Shown: positions 45,035 through 53,524 of the stretch, piece by piece
Position numbering within the stretch: the stretch's first letter is position 1
How the letters are laid out: each line of letters starts with the position of its first letter
Source: Pararhodonellum marinum
Lineage (GTDB): Bacteria; Bacteroidota; Bacteroidia; Cytophagales; Cyclobacteriaceae
Direction: 5' to 3'
Assembly: GCF_015354735.1 (NCBI RefSeq)
Contig: NZ_JACEFJ010000009.1
Span: forward strand, 1-64,000
Length of the DNA: 64,000 nucleotides
Program-made: the position numbers and the translations under genes
Notes under the pieces: generated by a model
Told to the model about the DNA's origin: nothing
Databases searched by the model: none
The model's input: only the letters and a program-made list of their open reading frames with translations

Positions 45035-45904
45035 TTATTTTTTTGGTGCCAAATTGGGGTAATCCGTGATGATGCCATCCACGCCCATGTCCAATAATTT
45101 CTCCATGGCCTCTGTGGAATTGACCGTCCAAGGAATCACTTTGAGCCCTTTTTCATGCAATATAGCAACCGATTCAGCAGTAAGTGCAGGGTAATATGGA
45201 GAATAAATGGCTGGTTTAAATCCCAATTCCTTCAATTGCACTTCAAACTTACCTGCATTCTCGACCAGCATGGCCAGTCTTACATCCGGATAAGTTTTGT
45301 GAAAATACTGCAACACCCTAAAATCAAAGGACTGTATTGTGACCCGGTCCCATTCCAAGAGTTCATGGAGTAAGGCATACACCAGATCTGAAAAATCTGG
45401 CGGAGCAGGATGATATACCCCATCCCCATCCGGTAAACTTTTTATTTCAATATTGTAATTGGGAGGAACCAGTTTATGGTCTGCCACATATTTCTCCACT
45501 TCTTGAAACAAATCCTGAAGACTGGGCTTTCTGGTATGGAACTTAACCTGTTGGGGAAAACCTGGATGGGGCTTGAACCCGCAGTCATAAGCCAATACCT
45601 CCTGGTAACTCATTTGATAAATGTTGTGGCTGTAATCATCTTTATCGATGGAGGTCCCATCAGGCTTCAGACAGATGATCCCATTCATCCATGGCTCATG
45701 GGATACGATCACAATGCCATCTTTGGTGACCGCTAGGTCTAATTCCAATGTCGTCACACCCAGATCCAAGGCCTTGATCATGGCAGGGATGGTGTTTTCC
45801 GGCATCAATCCCCTGGCTCCTCTGTGGCCTTGTAAATCATAGGAAAATTGAGCATGTACAGCCATGGGAAGCCAAAAGATGAGGATAAATAGGATTTGAC
45901 GCAT
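45035..45904 (-). CDS. Secreted glycerophosphodiester phosphodiesterase
   Basis: 289 residues with a signal peptide (to about VHAQ, residue 18). The GDPD TIM barrel is clear: QGHRGARGLMPENTIPAMIK (His, Arg and Glu of the site), LELDLAVTKDGIVIVSHEPW, IEIKSLPDGD, and the C-terminal IPWTVNSTEAMEKLLDMGVD GIITDYP. It hydrolyses glycerophosphodiesters to glycerol-3-phosphate and an alcohol in the periplasm, probably to salvage phospholipid headgroups. Monocistronic. Insertion around PDGDGVYHPAP and DKDDYSHNIY is common in this subfamily. Confidence 0.94.
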   Translation of the reverse strand: MRQILFILIFWLPMAVHAQFSYDLQGHRGARGLMPENTIPAMIKALDLGVTTLELDLAVTKDGIVIVSHEPWMNGIICLKPDGTSIDKDDYSHNIYQMSYQEVLAYDCGFKPHPGFPQQVKFHTRKPSLQDLFQEVEKYVADHKLVPPNYNIEIKSLPDGDGVYHPAPPDFSDLVYALLHELLEWDRVTIQSFDFRVLQYFHKTYPDVRLAMLVENAGKFEVQLKELGFKPAIYSPYYPALTAESVAILHEKGLKVIPWTVNSTEAMEKLLDMGVDGIITDYPNLAPKK

Positions 45905-45985
45905 TTTCCAAAATTAGGGGCTTTTTTCTGATTGGTTATGTTTGGTACTTTATGATATTGTTAACCTTGAGGACTGTTCATGGAC

Positions 45986-46918
45986 CTAGGCAGGGTTGAA
46001 GGCTTTTTGTAAGACTTCCAGACTTTTGGGAACAGCCGTTTCCGGATTTTCCTTGCCTTCCATTTCCAGGGATACAAAGCCGGTGAATCCTGCCTGCTGA
46101 AGAATCCTGGCAATGCGGGGGTAATCCAGATCCAAGGTGTACCATTCTCCCCCTCCAAAGTAAGTTTTGGCTTGGACAATGCTGGCATAAGGTGCCAATT
46201 GTTCAATTTGGGAGTAGGGATCACCTACAAAATTTCCCGTGTCCAGATTCAAACCCATAAATGGATGGTCAGCCAATGCCTTATATATATGCAGCAAACC
46301 TTCTACTTTGGTGGTAAGGCCCCAGTGGTTTTCCAAAGCCAAAACCACTCCTTCTTCCTCAGCCGTCTTCAGACATTCTCCGATGGCATCTATGCACCAT
46401 TGCAGGGCATCCGACTCGGTGTACCCTTCTATGGGAGGTTCTTGCCCTTTGGCCTCCATCAGATCATCAAAGGAGGAGATGGTTCCCCAGCGGCCTGAAT
46501 TCAATCGAATGGCAGGGATGCCCATTTGGACTGCCAATTGGATGCAATGCTTGGTGTGGTCAATGTTTTTTTGCCTTTCTTGCTTGTCAGGGGAGACAAA
46601 ATCCTGGTGGATGGACAACATCGGCAAACTGAGTCCTGCATCAAAGGCCAATCTTTTGAGCCGGTTCATGTAGGGCCGGGTTTCATCCTGCATCTGCCGG
46701 TGAAGAATTTCCACCCCGTCAAATCCTAGGAAAGCGGCATTTTCAATGACTTTTTCTATGGGATACTTTTCGGTTCTGAAGTGCCAATAGGAATAGGTGG
46801 ACACCGCTATGGGGGTCAGCTTTTTAAGGTTGGATACTGCTTTGGCAAGTGCTTGGTTGCCGGTGATCGTCATTGCCCCAAGCAAGGCACTGCTTTTGAT
46901 CCATTTTCTTCGGTCCAT
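45986..46918 (-). CDS. Tat-exported sugar phosphate isomerase/epimerase-like protein
   Basis: 310 residues. [20 protein letters not shown] is a Tat-type signal (RRKWIKSS) of the kind seen on many Bacteroidota xylose-isomerase-like TIM-barrel proteins. The body (AP_endonuc_2 fold) shows [53 protein letters not shown] and [13 protein letters not shown], with the Glu/His/Asp/Glu metal ligands of the family. Substrate unknown. A terminator of rimO lies just upstream. Confidence 0.88.
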   Translation of the reverse strand: MDRRKWIKSSALLGAMTITGNQALAKAVSNLKKLTPIAVSTYSYWHFRTEKYPIEKVIENAAFLGFDGVEILHRQMQDETRPYMNRLKRLAFDAGLSLPMLSIHQDFVSPDKQERQKNIDHTKHCIQLAVQMGIPAIRLNSGRWGTISSFDDLMEAKGQEPPIEGYTESDALQWCIDAIGECLKTAEEEGVVLALENHWGLTTKVEGLLHIYKALADHPFMGLNLDTGNFVGDPYSQIEQLAPYASIVQAKTYFGGGEWYTLDLDYPRIARILQQAGFTGFVSLEMEGKENPETAVPKSLEVLQKAFNPA

Positions 46919-46965
46919 CTTTTGGGTAAGTTGTTCCTGTAAATTAGAAAAATAAGGTCAAAAGA

Positions 46966-46991
46966 AAAAGCGAAGGGTTTCCTTCGCTTTT
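46966..46991 (-). terminator. Terminator after rimO
   Basis: Perfect eleven-base stem 46966-46976 / 46981-46991 (AAAAGCGAAGG with CCTTCGCTTTT), loop GTTT; on the minus strand it is followed by TTCTTTTG. It sits 24 bases past the rimO stop and upstream of the isomerase gene. Confidence 0.75.
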
Positions 46992-47014
46992 CATGTTCTA
47001 TATCGTGGTGAAAA

Positions 47015-48331
47015 TTAAGCTTCCTGGACCTCCCCATAAAGGTCAAATTCAGTGGCATCTGTGATTTTGACGTCTACAAAATCCCCAATTCTGCAATAAT
47101 GCCTTGCTGCATCAATCAAAACCTCATTGTCCACTTCCACTGAATCATATTCAGTTCTACCTACAAAGTATCCATTCTCCTTTTTATCTATCAGGGTTTT
47201 GAAGGTCTTTCCAACCTTGGCTTGATTGAGATCAAAGGAAATCTGTTCCTGCATTTCCATCAATTGATTGGCCCGGGCTTGTTTGATTTCCTGGGGGACA
47301 TCATCCTGAAGGGTATGGGCATGGGTATTTTCCTCATGGGAATAGGTAAACACCCCCAATCTCTCAAACCTCATTTTTTCAACAAACTGAAGCATTTCTT
47401 CAAATTCTGCTTCTCCTTCACCTGGATGCCCCGCAATCAGGGTGGTTCTGATGGCAATTTCCGGAAGAATGTCCCGGATGGAATGGATCAAGGCTTCCTG
47501 CTTTTCCCTGCTGGTTCCCCTTCTCATGATTTTGAGCAATTCGGAGGACCCGTGCTGTAGGGGTATGTCCAAGTAATTACAGATATTTGCGCGCTCTTTC
47601 ATGACTTCAATGACTTCCATTGGGAAACCCGTTGGATAGGCATAGTGCAAACGGATCCAATCTATGCCCTCCACATCCGACAAGGCCCTCAACAAATCAG
47701 GCAACTGTCTTTTTTTGTACAGATCCAGTCCGTAGTAAGTGGAGTCTTGGGCAATCAAAAGCAGTTCTTTGGTCCCGTTGGCCGCTTTATGTTGGGCTTC
47801 TTTTACCAATTCTTCAATGGGTCTGGAAACATGACCGCCTCTCATCAGGGGGATGGCACAAAAAGAACAGGGTCGGTCGCAGCCTTCCGAAATTTTCATG
47901 TAGGCATAATGGGCAGAGTGGGTAAGGAGCCTTTCCCCGACCAATTCATGTTTATAGTCCGCCTTGAATTTTTTCAATAGTGCAGGCAAGTCACGGGTTC
48001 CGAAAAATGCATCTACCTGAGGGATTTCCTTCTCAAGATCGTCTTTGTATCGTTGCGAAAGGCATCCGGTCACATAGACTTTTTCTACCAACCCTTTTTC
48101 TTTGGCATCCACGTACTGAAGGATGGTATCGATGGATTCCTGCTTGGCATTGTCTATGAAACCACAGGTATTGATGATGATGATGTTGTTGTCCCCGCTA
48201 TCGGACTCATGCGCTGCCATGATGCCGTTTCCTTTGAGCTGGGTAAGCAATACTTCCGAATCCACCAGGTTTTTGGAACAACCCATGGTGATGATATTGA
48301 CCTTGTCTTTCTTTAATGTTCTCGCTTTCAC
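47015..48331 (-). CDS. rimO: Ribosomal protein S12 methylthiotransferase
   Basis: 438 residues taking the GTG at 48331 as start: there is no upstream ATG in frame, and the result (V/MKARTLKKDKVNIITMG) matches the usual RimO N-terminus; AAAGGGAA just upstream is a fair ribosome site. The MTTase domain (GCSKNLVDSEVLLTQL, TCGFIDNAKQES, GCLSQRY) carries the three cysteines of one cluster; radical SAM motif CDRPCSFC the other; a TRAM domain ends the protein. RimO methylthiolates the conserved aspartate of ribosomal protein S12. Confidence 0.96.
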   Translation of the reverse strand: MKARTLKKDKVNIITMGCSKNLVDSEVLLTQLKGNGIMAAHESDSGDNNIIIINTCGFIDNAKQESIDTILQYVDAKEKGLVEKVYVTGCLSQRYKDDLEKEIPQVDAFFGTRDLPALLKKFKADYKHELVGERLLTHSAHYAYMKISEGCDRPCSFCAIPLMRGGHVSRPIEELVKEAQHKAANGTKELLLIAQDSTYYGLDLYKKRQLPDLLRALSDVEGIDWIRLHYAYPTGFPMEVIEVMKERANICNYLDIPLQHGSSELLKIMRRGTSREKQEALIHSIRDILPEIAIRTTLIAGHPGEGEAEFEEMLQFVEKMRFERLGVFTYSHEENTHAHTLQDDVPQEIKQARANQLMEMQEQISFDLNQAKVGKTFKTLIDKKENGYFVGRTEYDSVEVDNEVLIDAARHYCRIGDFVDVKITDATEFDLYGEVQEA

Positions 48332-48385
48332 TAGGTTCCCTTTGGTAATGAGGTGCAAAGGTAAGCAATATTAAGAAGGGGAGTT

Positions 48386-49507
48386 CTATTTGCCTGTAAT
48401 TTCCTTCATCAGGTTGAAAAAGCCTTTTTTTCTTTCCGAATTGATCCCCCAATCTACAGGTACACTCTGATAGCCCTCCTCGAAAGGCTCATCTTTCATC
48501 CGGTAATCGAAGTAACCCCAAGAGGCGTACACTGACACTGCTGCGATAAAATTGTTCCACTCAGCATCAAAATCGAAATGATCGTCTTCATTGAACAAAA
48601 TGGGTTTGTTATTGTAACCTTCCACGGTCATGGTTTCTTCCACCATCCTGACAATGCCCTTAGGATTGTGCACTCCGTTGCCATGGAGTAGAATAAAGTC
48701 TGACTTACTCACCACATTGGGCTTAGGGACCACCCCGCCTGCGTAACTGGTACTGACATAATACCTGGCTCCGTTTTGTTCAATGGATTGGGCCAGTTCG
48801 ATGAGTTCATGGACCCGTTCCGGTTGGAGGATGTCATGGTCATAGTTGATGTTGGCTTCGTTGTTGATTTCTATCAATACATTCCTGTACCCTTTGTCAT
48901 GCAGCCAGTTGATGCTGTTGGTGACAGCGCGGATTACCGCTGCTTCATCTTCCAGTCTTTCGTCCTGCCCAAAATAGAATAGCCCCAAAATAGGCACCAT
49001 CCCCAATTGATCTGCCCGATCTAAGATGCGTTCAAGTCTGCCCATAAATTCAGGTCTCAAGGCTCCCTGATCTGTAAAAGCGGAATTGTGCCATGGCTGG
49101 CTTTCCGAATAACCATAAGGACTGCCACCCTGCAGATTGATGGTGAAGGAAAGCATGCCGTGGGCGAGCCAGTTTTCCATTTCGGCAACAAATTCATCGG
49201 TATTGCGGTCTGCATCCCAAGTGCCCGTATCAGGATACTTCCATTGGTCTCGGGTCTCTGGATTCAAGTCATCAAATACCCCTTGGACCATCCTGGAGTT
49301 TAGAAGAAGGCCCTCGATGGTATATCCGTTCCATTCCCTTCCCTGATAGGTGGCTTGGCCATTGATAAAGAATTTGTTCTGCCTGATTTCGACTTCTGTG
49401 GCCCTATTTTGCTGGGCAATGCTTTGCTGTATTGGACCCAACAATAGGAGAGAGAAGATCAGTAGGGGCACTTGATATTTCTGGAAATTTCTTTTTTCTG
49501 AATACAT
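48386..49507 (-). CDS. Secreted TIM-barrel glycoside-hydrolase-like protein
   Basis: 373 residues from the ATG at 49507. Basic N-terminus and hydrophobic segment (VPLLIFSLLLLGPIQQSIAQ) form a signal peptide. The start of the mature part (IRQNKFFINGQATYQGREWN) resembles clan GH-A enzymes, and VLIEINNEANINYDHD provides the acid/base glutamate after strand 4. KPILFNEDDHFDFD may hold the nucleophile Glu at strand 7. WLAHGMLSFTINLQGGSPYG and ASWGYFDYRM support the fold. I cannot assign a GH family. It stands between rimO and a 570-base intergenic region and is not part of a visible polysaccharide locus. Confidence 0.8.
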   Translation of the reverse strand: MYSEKRNFQKYQVPLLIFSLLLLGPIQQSIAQQNRATEVEIRQNKFFINGQATYQGREWNGYTIEGLLLNSRMVQGVFDDLNPETRDQWKYPDTGTWDADRNTDEFVAEMENWLAHGMLSFTINLQGGSPYGYSESQPWHNSAFTDQGALRPEFMGRLERILDRADQLGMVPILGLFYFGQDERLEDEAAVIRAVTNSINWLHDKGYRNVLIEINNEANINYDHDILQPERVHELIELAQSIEQNGARYYVSTSYAGGVVPKPNVVSKSDFILLHGNGVHNPKGIVRMVEETMTVEGYNNKPILFNEDDHFDFDAEWNNFIAAVSVYASWGYFDYRMKDEPFEEGYQSVPVDWGINSERKKGFFNLMKEITGK

Positions 49508-49830
49508 TTTCAAATCCGGTTAAATAGGGGTTGATTTTATATTTTGACTAATTAATTGATGGACAGATGCATTCAAAAGATAAATAGATTAGCAGCTGTG
49601 CCCGTTCTGATTTTCTGTGAGCATATTACCATTGTAGCAAACACTTATCAAGTTAATTCATATTGGCTTTCTGGCCAAATCCCAATAAAAGATGATTGAA
49701 AAAACAGTGCAAAAAATGGTTGGGATATTATTAAAACATTAACATTTGAGGGTTTTATTGACTTTAAATTAAAGGTTCCTTAATGATAAATTTGCTTTCA
49801 GGCCATGTATTATACCTACTTTTGAACTCG

Positions 49831-49892
49831 TACAGCAAACGAACATTTTTTTAACTCCTTGCATTATTTTTGGGCGTCGATGTGAATCGACG
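49831..49892 (+). ncRNA. Candidate small RNA
   Basis: Promoter-like TTTG at 49791-49794 and TACTTTTG at 49817-49824 (22-base spacer, slightly long) would start transcription near 49831. A perfect hairpin GCGTCGA-TGTGAA-TCGACGC followed by ten T's closes the unit near 49900. The roughly 65-base transcript has no start codon with a plausible frame and contains AACTCCTT, complementary to a Shine-Dalgarno sequence. The region fits an sRNA but has no recognised family. Confidence 0.4.
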
Positions 49893-49902
49893 CTTTTTTT
49901 TT
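49873..49902 (+). terminator. Strong rho-independent terminator
   Basis: Seven-base GC-rich perfect stem (GCGTCGA with TCGACGC), 6-base loop and about ten T's. No protein gene ends upstream on the plus strand, which is why a small RNA is proposed. Confidence 0.8.
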
Positions 49903-50050
49903 TCTAAAATCAACCAACTTAGATTGATTTTAAATTGCCAAAACAAATAGTATGCATGCAGACTATTTGTTACCTTAGCACTATGGAATTGGAGTTGTTC
50001 AAGAGGAAAGAAGTGCTACCACTCAAAAATATTCAAATGGAAAAGGGCAT

Positions 50051-50080
50051 AAAAAAAGCCTTGATGGATATCAAGGCTTG
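50051..50080 (-). terminator. Terminator after tRNA-Phe
   Basis: Nine-base perfect stem AAGCCTTGA / TCAAGGCTT with a 6-base loop; on the minus strand it ends in seven T's. It begins one base after the tRNA 3' end. Confidence 0.85.
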
Positions 50081-50153
50081 TGGTGATGAGTGGATTCGAA
50101 CCACCGACTCACGGATTTTCAGTCCGATGCTCTACCAACTGAGCTACATCACC
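50081..50153 (-). tRNA. tRNA-Phe (anticodon GAA)
   Basis: 73 bases read on the minus strand from 50153. Acceptor stem GGTGATG pairs with CATCACC, D arm AGCTCAGTTGGTAGAGC, anticodon loop CTGAAAA with GAA, T loop TTCGAAT. Discriminator A; CCA not encoded. It has its own consensus promoter and terminator. Confidence 0.96.
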
Positions 50154-50169
50154 AGCCGTTAAAGTGATG

Positions 50170-50200
50170 CAAAGGTAGGTATTTGTTTTTTTCGAGCAAA
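50170..50200 (-). promoter_or_regulatory. Promoter of tRNA-Phe
   Basis: On the minus strand TTTG at 50200-50197, 19 bases, TACCTTTG at 50177-50170: identical boxes and spacing to the tRNA-fMet promoter at 21298-21328. Confidence 0.8.
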
Positions 50201-50256
50201 TCATTTGAAAAAAAAATATCAAACCCGGTAACCCAAATTAAACTAATGATATCATT

Positions 50257-51579
50257 ATGAGTATATTACCTCAAATAGCTTTCTTGCTGATTTTTGCCAT
50301 TGCGGGATGGATCTTATACAAAAGGGTCAGCTACCTGCGTAGAAACATTCTTTTAGGTAAGGCCGAAAGCAGAAATGACCAGCCGGAGAAGCGCTGGAAG
50401 ACGATGGGATTGGTGGCTTTGGGCCAACAGAAAATGTTCAAACGGATCGGACCTGCCTTTCTTCATTTGCTTATCTATGTGGCCTTTATCATCATCAATC
50501 TGGAAGTGCTGGAATTTGTTATCGATGGTTTGTCAGGTTCTCACAGGATATTCGCCCCATTTTTAGGTGCCTCGTATTCAGTGGCGATGAATATTTTTGA
50601 ATTCCTGGCTATCGCAGTATTGGTTTCCTGTGTGGCCTTTTTAATTCGGAGGAACATCACCAGAGTCCCCCGTCTGACGATGAGGGAACTAAGTGGGTGG
50701 CCGGCTTTGGATGCCAACCTGATTCTGATCATTGAGATCGTCCTGATGCTGGCCATTCTCAGCATGAATGCGGCAGACCAGATTTTGGCAGACCGAGGAG
50801 TGGGTTATTATCTTCCAGTTTCCGGCCTCTTTTTCAGTGGCTTGCTCAGGCCTTTATTCGAGGGTTTAGGTGATGGCGCTTTGGTTTTTGTAGAAAGGTT
50901 TGCCTGGTGGTTCCACATTGTGGGTATTTTGGCATTTGCCATTTACGTCACCTATTCCAAGCACTTACACATTTTTCTCGCTTTCCCCAATACTTGGTAC
51001 ACCAACCTGAAACCAAAAGGGGAGATGAAGAACATGGATGAAGTCACCAATGAGGTGAAAATGATGCTGGGGATGCCTACTGAAAGTAGCACGGAGCCAC
51101 CTGCGGAAATTGCCCGGTTTGGTGCAAAAGATGTCAATGACTTGAGTTGGGTCAATATCATGAATGCTTATGCCTGTACAGAGTGTGGAAGATGCACGGC
51201 AGAATGTCCTGCCAACATCACAGGCAAAAAATTATCTCCCAGAAAAATAATGATGGATGTCAGAGACCGTGCCGAAGAAGTTGGCAAAAGCCTTGATGCA
51301 GGGGGGCCTGGCTTGGAAGACGGAAAGTCTTTATTGGGCGACTACACCACCAAAGAGGAGATCAATGCCTGTACCAGTTGCAATGCCTGCGTGGAGGCCT
51401 GTCCTGTGAACATAGATCCACTGGCCATCATCCTTCAGATGAGAAGGTATGTAGCCATGGAGGAAAGTGGAACTCCTGCACAATGGAATGCCATGTTTCA
51501 GAACATGGAAACCAGTTTTTCACCTTGGAAATTCGCTCCTACAGACAGGTTCAATTGGGCGGATAAACTTAAAGAATAG
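50257..51579 (+). CDS. Membrane Fe-S electron-transfer protein (HdrE/HdrD- or GlpC-like)
   Basis: 440 residues. About five N-terminal membrane helices (QIAFLLIFAIAGWILYK; FLHLLIYVAFIIINLEVLEF; FEFLAIAVLVSCVAFLI; ANLILIIEIVLMLAILSM; FHIVGILAFAIYVTYSK), like the heme-binding gamma subunit of nitrate reductase/HdrE. A cytoplasmic part follows with two [4Fe-4S] motifs, CTECGRCTAECP and CTSCNACVEACP. Typical relatives pass electrons between quinone and a soluble CCG-domain partner, which is encoded next (263 residues, 77 bases downstream). The donor and acceptor are unknown. Confidence 0.88.
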   Translation: MSILPQIAFLLIFAIAGWILYKRVSYLRRNILLGKAESRNDQPEKRWKTMGLVALGQQKMFKRIGPAFLHLLIYVAFIIINLEVLEFVIDGLSGSHRIFAPFLGASYSVAMNIFEFLAIAVLVSCVAFLIRRNITRVPRLTMRELSGWPALDANLILIIEIVLMLAILSMNAADQILADRGVGYYLPVSGLFFSGLLRPLFEGLGDGALVFVERFAWWFHIVGILAFAIYVTYSKHLHIFLAFPNTWYTNLKPKGEMKNMDEVTNEVKMMLGMPTESSTEPPAEIARFGAKDVNDLSWVNIMNAYACTECGRCTAECPANITGKKLSPRKIMMDVRDRAEEVGKSLDAGGPGLEDGKSLLGDYTTKEEINACTSCNACVEACPVNIDPLAIILQMRRYVAMEESGTPAQWNAMFQNMETSFSPWKFAPTDRFNWADKLKE

Positions 51580-51656
51580 AATGATAGCCAAAAAAAGAAG
51601 GTGTTTAGTTCTCTTCATATTCAATCAATAAAATATTAACCAAGAAAAATTCAAGT

Positions 51657-52448
51657 ATGTCAGAATATAAAGTTCCCACCATGGCTGAAAAAGCTGCATC
51701 AGGCGATGCTCCTGAAGTTCTGTTTTGGGTAGGATGTGCAGGCTCATTTGATGACCGATACAAAGCAGTCACCTTGGCATTTGTCAAAATACTCAATCAG
51801 GTAGGGGTTAATTTCGCAGTCTTAGGCCCTGAAGAAGCTTGCACAGGTGATCCGGCAAGAAGAGCCGGGAACGAATTCTTGTTTCAGATGCAAGCTGTAG
51901 CCAATATCCAAGTATTGAATGGATATGATGTCAAAAAAGTGGTGACAGCATGTCCGCATTGCTTTAATACGATCAAAAACGAATATCCGGCTCTGGGAGG
52001 CAAATATGAGGTCATTCACCATTCAGAGTTTTTGCAACAGCTGATAGATGCTGGAAAAATCGTCATGAAGGGTGGAGGAGAATTTAAAGGGAAGAAAATT
52101 ACCTTCCATGACAGTTGTTTCCTCGGAAGGGCCAACAATGTGTATGAGGCCCCTAGAGCAGTTATCCAAGCATTGGATGTTGAATTGGTCGAAATGAAGC
52201 GTTGTCGGACCAAAGGACTATGTTGTGGAGCCGGAGGAGCACAGATGTTCAAAGAGCCCGAACCAGGGAAAAAAGACATCAATATAGAACGTACCGAGGA
52301 AGCCTTGGCGACTGGAGCCAAAGCCATTGCAGTCGGTTGCCCTTTCTGTCTCACCATGATGTCCGATGGGGTCAAGAACAAGGAAAAGGAACACGAAGTG
52401 CAGGTTTATGACTTGGCTGAGCTAATTGCCAAGGACCAAGGTCTGTAA
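51657..52448 (+). CDS. CCG-domain Fe-S protein (HdrB/LutA-like)
   Basis: 263 residues. Two cysteine-rich CCG-type repeats: VGCAGSFDDRY with VVTACPHCFNTIKNEYP, and FHDSCFLGRANNVYEAPR with KGLCCGAGGAQMFKEPE and VGCPFCLTMM. In HdrB these hold non-cubane [4Fe-4S] clusters that handle disulfide or quinone chemistry. Soluble, no signal peptide. With the preceding membrane protein it makes a two-gene module equal to a split HdrD/GlpC; I cannot say which substrate it oxidises. Confidence 0.9.
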   Translation: MSEYKVPTMAEKAASGDAPEVLFWVGCAGSFDDRYKAVTLAFVKILNQVGVNFAVLGPEEACTGDPARRAGNEFLFQMQAVANIQVLNGYDVKKVVTACPHCFNTIKNEYPALGGKYEVIHHSEFLQQLIDAGKIVMKGGGEFKGKKITFHDSCFLGRANNVYEAPRAVIQALDVELVEMKRCRTKGLCCGAGGAQMFKEPEPGKKDINIERTEEALATGAKAIAVGCPFCLTMMSDGVKNKEKEHEVQVYDLAELIAKDQGL

Positions 52449-52476
52449 GCTGCTTTCTTTTAAGGAGATGATTTGT

Positions 52477-52830
52477 TTAGCCCATTTTTTCCTTTATGGT
52501 TGCTTCATCAAATCCTAAAGAAATGCTTCCATTAGGATAAATGATCAAAGGTCTTTTTATCATGCTGTTCTTTTCTGAAAGCAAACTCAAAGCCTGATCG
52601 TTCGGTCTTTCCAAAATGGCTTTTTCTTCTTCAGCAAGCTTTCTGTAAGTGGTTCCGCGCTTATTCACCAGATCCTCAAAAGCTACTTTCTCCAAAAAAG
52701 CCTTTAGCAGGTTTTCATCAGGTTTTACTTTTTTATAATCAAGAAATTCATAAACAAACCCTTCCTCCTCCAGAAAGGCGAAAGTGTTTTTCATGGTGTT
52801 GCAATTCTTGATTCCATATATTTTTAGCAT
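52477..52830 (-). CDS. ArsC/Spx family (YffB-like) protein
   Basis: 117 residues with a thioredoxin-like fold. IYGIKNCNTMKNTFAFLEE is the family's N-terminal motif with a single redox cysteine; VNKRGTTYRKL and MIKRPLIIYPNGSISLGFDE match Spx/YffB-like members. It lacks the CxxC of Spx and the Arg set of arsenate reductase, so a glutathione-type or regulatory role is possible. Arsenate reduction is not supported. Convergent with the Fe-S module. Confidence 0.88.
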   Translation of the reverse strand: MLKIYGIKNCNTMKNTFAFLEEEGFVYEFLDYKKVKPDENLLKAFLEKVAFEDLVNKRGTTYRKLAEEEKAILERPNDQALSLLSEKNSMIKRPLIIYPNGSISLGFDEATIKEKMG

Positions 52831-52923
52831 ATTTTCATGAATTAAATTTGTAAAAACAATATTCAGGCATCAAAGTTGTACATTTAATTGTGAATTAAAT
52901 CAATAATAACTTAATAAATCATC

Positions 52924-53418
52924 ATGACTTATTCAAAACTAACCAAGATTTTCACCTTATCGGCCTTATTCTCCTTTGTTTTTGCATTCGGAGCAATGTC
53001 ACAGCAGCAATTACCACCTGCGCCACAACAACAAGCCAATGTAAATTTTTCAGAAGATGATTACAAGGCATTTGTGAAGATCAACAAAGAAATCATTCCT
53101 ATTCAACAGGATGCTCAAGAGACCATGTTAAAGGAAATCGAAGGCAAAGGAATGGATGTCAATCGTTTCCAAGAGATGGCTCAGGCTCAACAGGCTGGTA
53201 AAATCACTGATGTATCAGAAGATCCTGAAGAGATCGCTAAATTCAATGAAGCAGGACAGAAGGTAATGGAAGTGCAACAAGAAGCGCAACAAACCATACA
53301 GAAGAAAATCATGGAACATGAGTTTCCAATGGAAAAATTCCAACAAATGTCCATGGCCTATAACCAAAATGAGGAAGTAAGGGCCAAAGTGGACAAAATG
53401 TTGCAAGAAGATGAATAA
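52924..53418 (+). CDS. DUF4168 family secreted protein
   Basis: 164 residues. Signal peptide ending FGAMSQ, a short Q/P-rich linker (QQLPPAPQQQANV), then a helical, charged and cysteine-free body of the DUF4168 type: FSEDDYKAFVKINKEIIPIQ, QQEAQQTIQKKIMEHEFPME and YNQNEEVRAKVDKMLQ. Periplasmic or outer-envelope; function unknown. It is followed by a terminator and has no partner gene. Confidence 0.85.
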   Translation: MTYSKLTKIFTLSALFSFVFAFGAMSQQQLPPAPQQQANVNFSEDDYKAFVKINKEIIPIQQDAQETMLKEIEGKGMDVNRFQEMAQAQQAGKITDVSEDPEEIAKFNEAGQKVMEVQQEAQQTIQKKIMEHEFPMEKFQQMSMAYNQNEEVRAKVDKMLQEDE

Positions 53419-53440
53419 TTATTGATTCACTTCACTTTAA

Positions 53441-53470
53441 AAAGTAAGTCAAAATGGCTTACTTTTTTTT
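53441..53470 (+). terminator. Terminator after the DUF4168 gene
   Basis: Eight-base stem 53441-53448 / 53458-53465 (AAAGTAAG with CTTACTTT), a 9-base loop and a T run to 53470, 22 bases after the stop. Confidence 0.7.
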
Positions 53471-53524
53471 GTTTAAAAAAACACTTTGTTCTTTAAGGAA
53501 TGCTTAACACCAAAATACACAATT

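Larger units (their letters stand above)
49508..50050. other. Intergenic region with candidate small RNA
   Basis: About 540 bases between the glycosidase-like gene and the tRNA-Phe terminator. No credible protein gene. The first 280 bases are unremarkable; from about 49787 on come two -7-like boxes (TAAATTTG, TACTTTTG), a terminator at 49873-49892 and another weak TACCTTAG box. A short frame through 49935-50162 runs across the tRNA and is not real. Confidence 0.5.

Noticed and set aside
45961-46224. Short minus-strand frame overlapping the sugar isomerase end
   Set aside because: Different frame of the same strand over the conserved isomerase C-terminus; no independent start signal.
49935-50162. 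75-codon plus-strand frame
   Set aside because: It runs through the antisense of tRNA-Phe and its terminator; the classic false ORF over a tRNA.
52477-52830. Arsenate reductase (arsC) call
   Set aside because: Sequence fits the YffB/Spx side of the family and there is no arsenic-resistance gene nearby.
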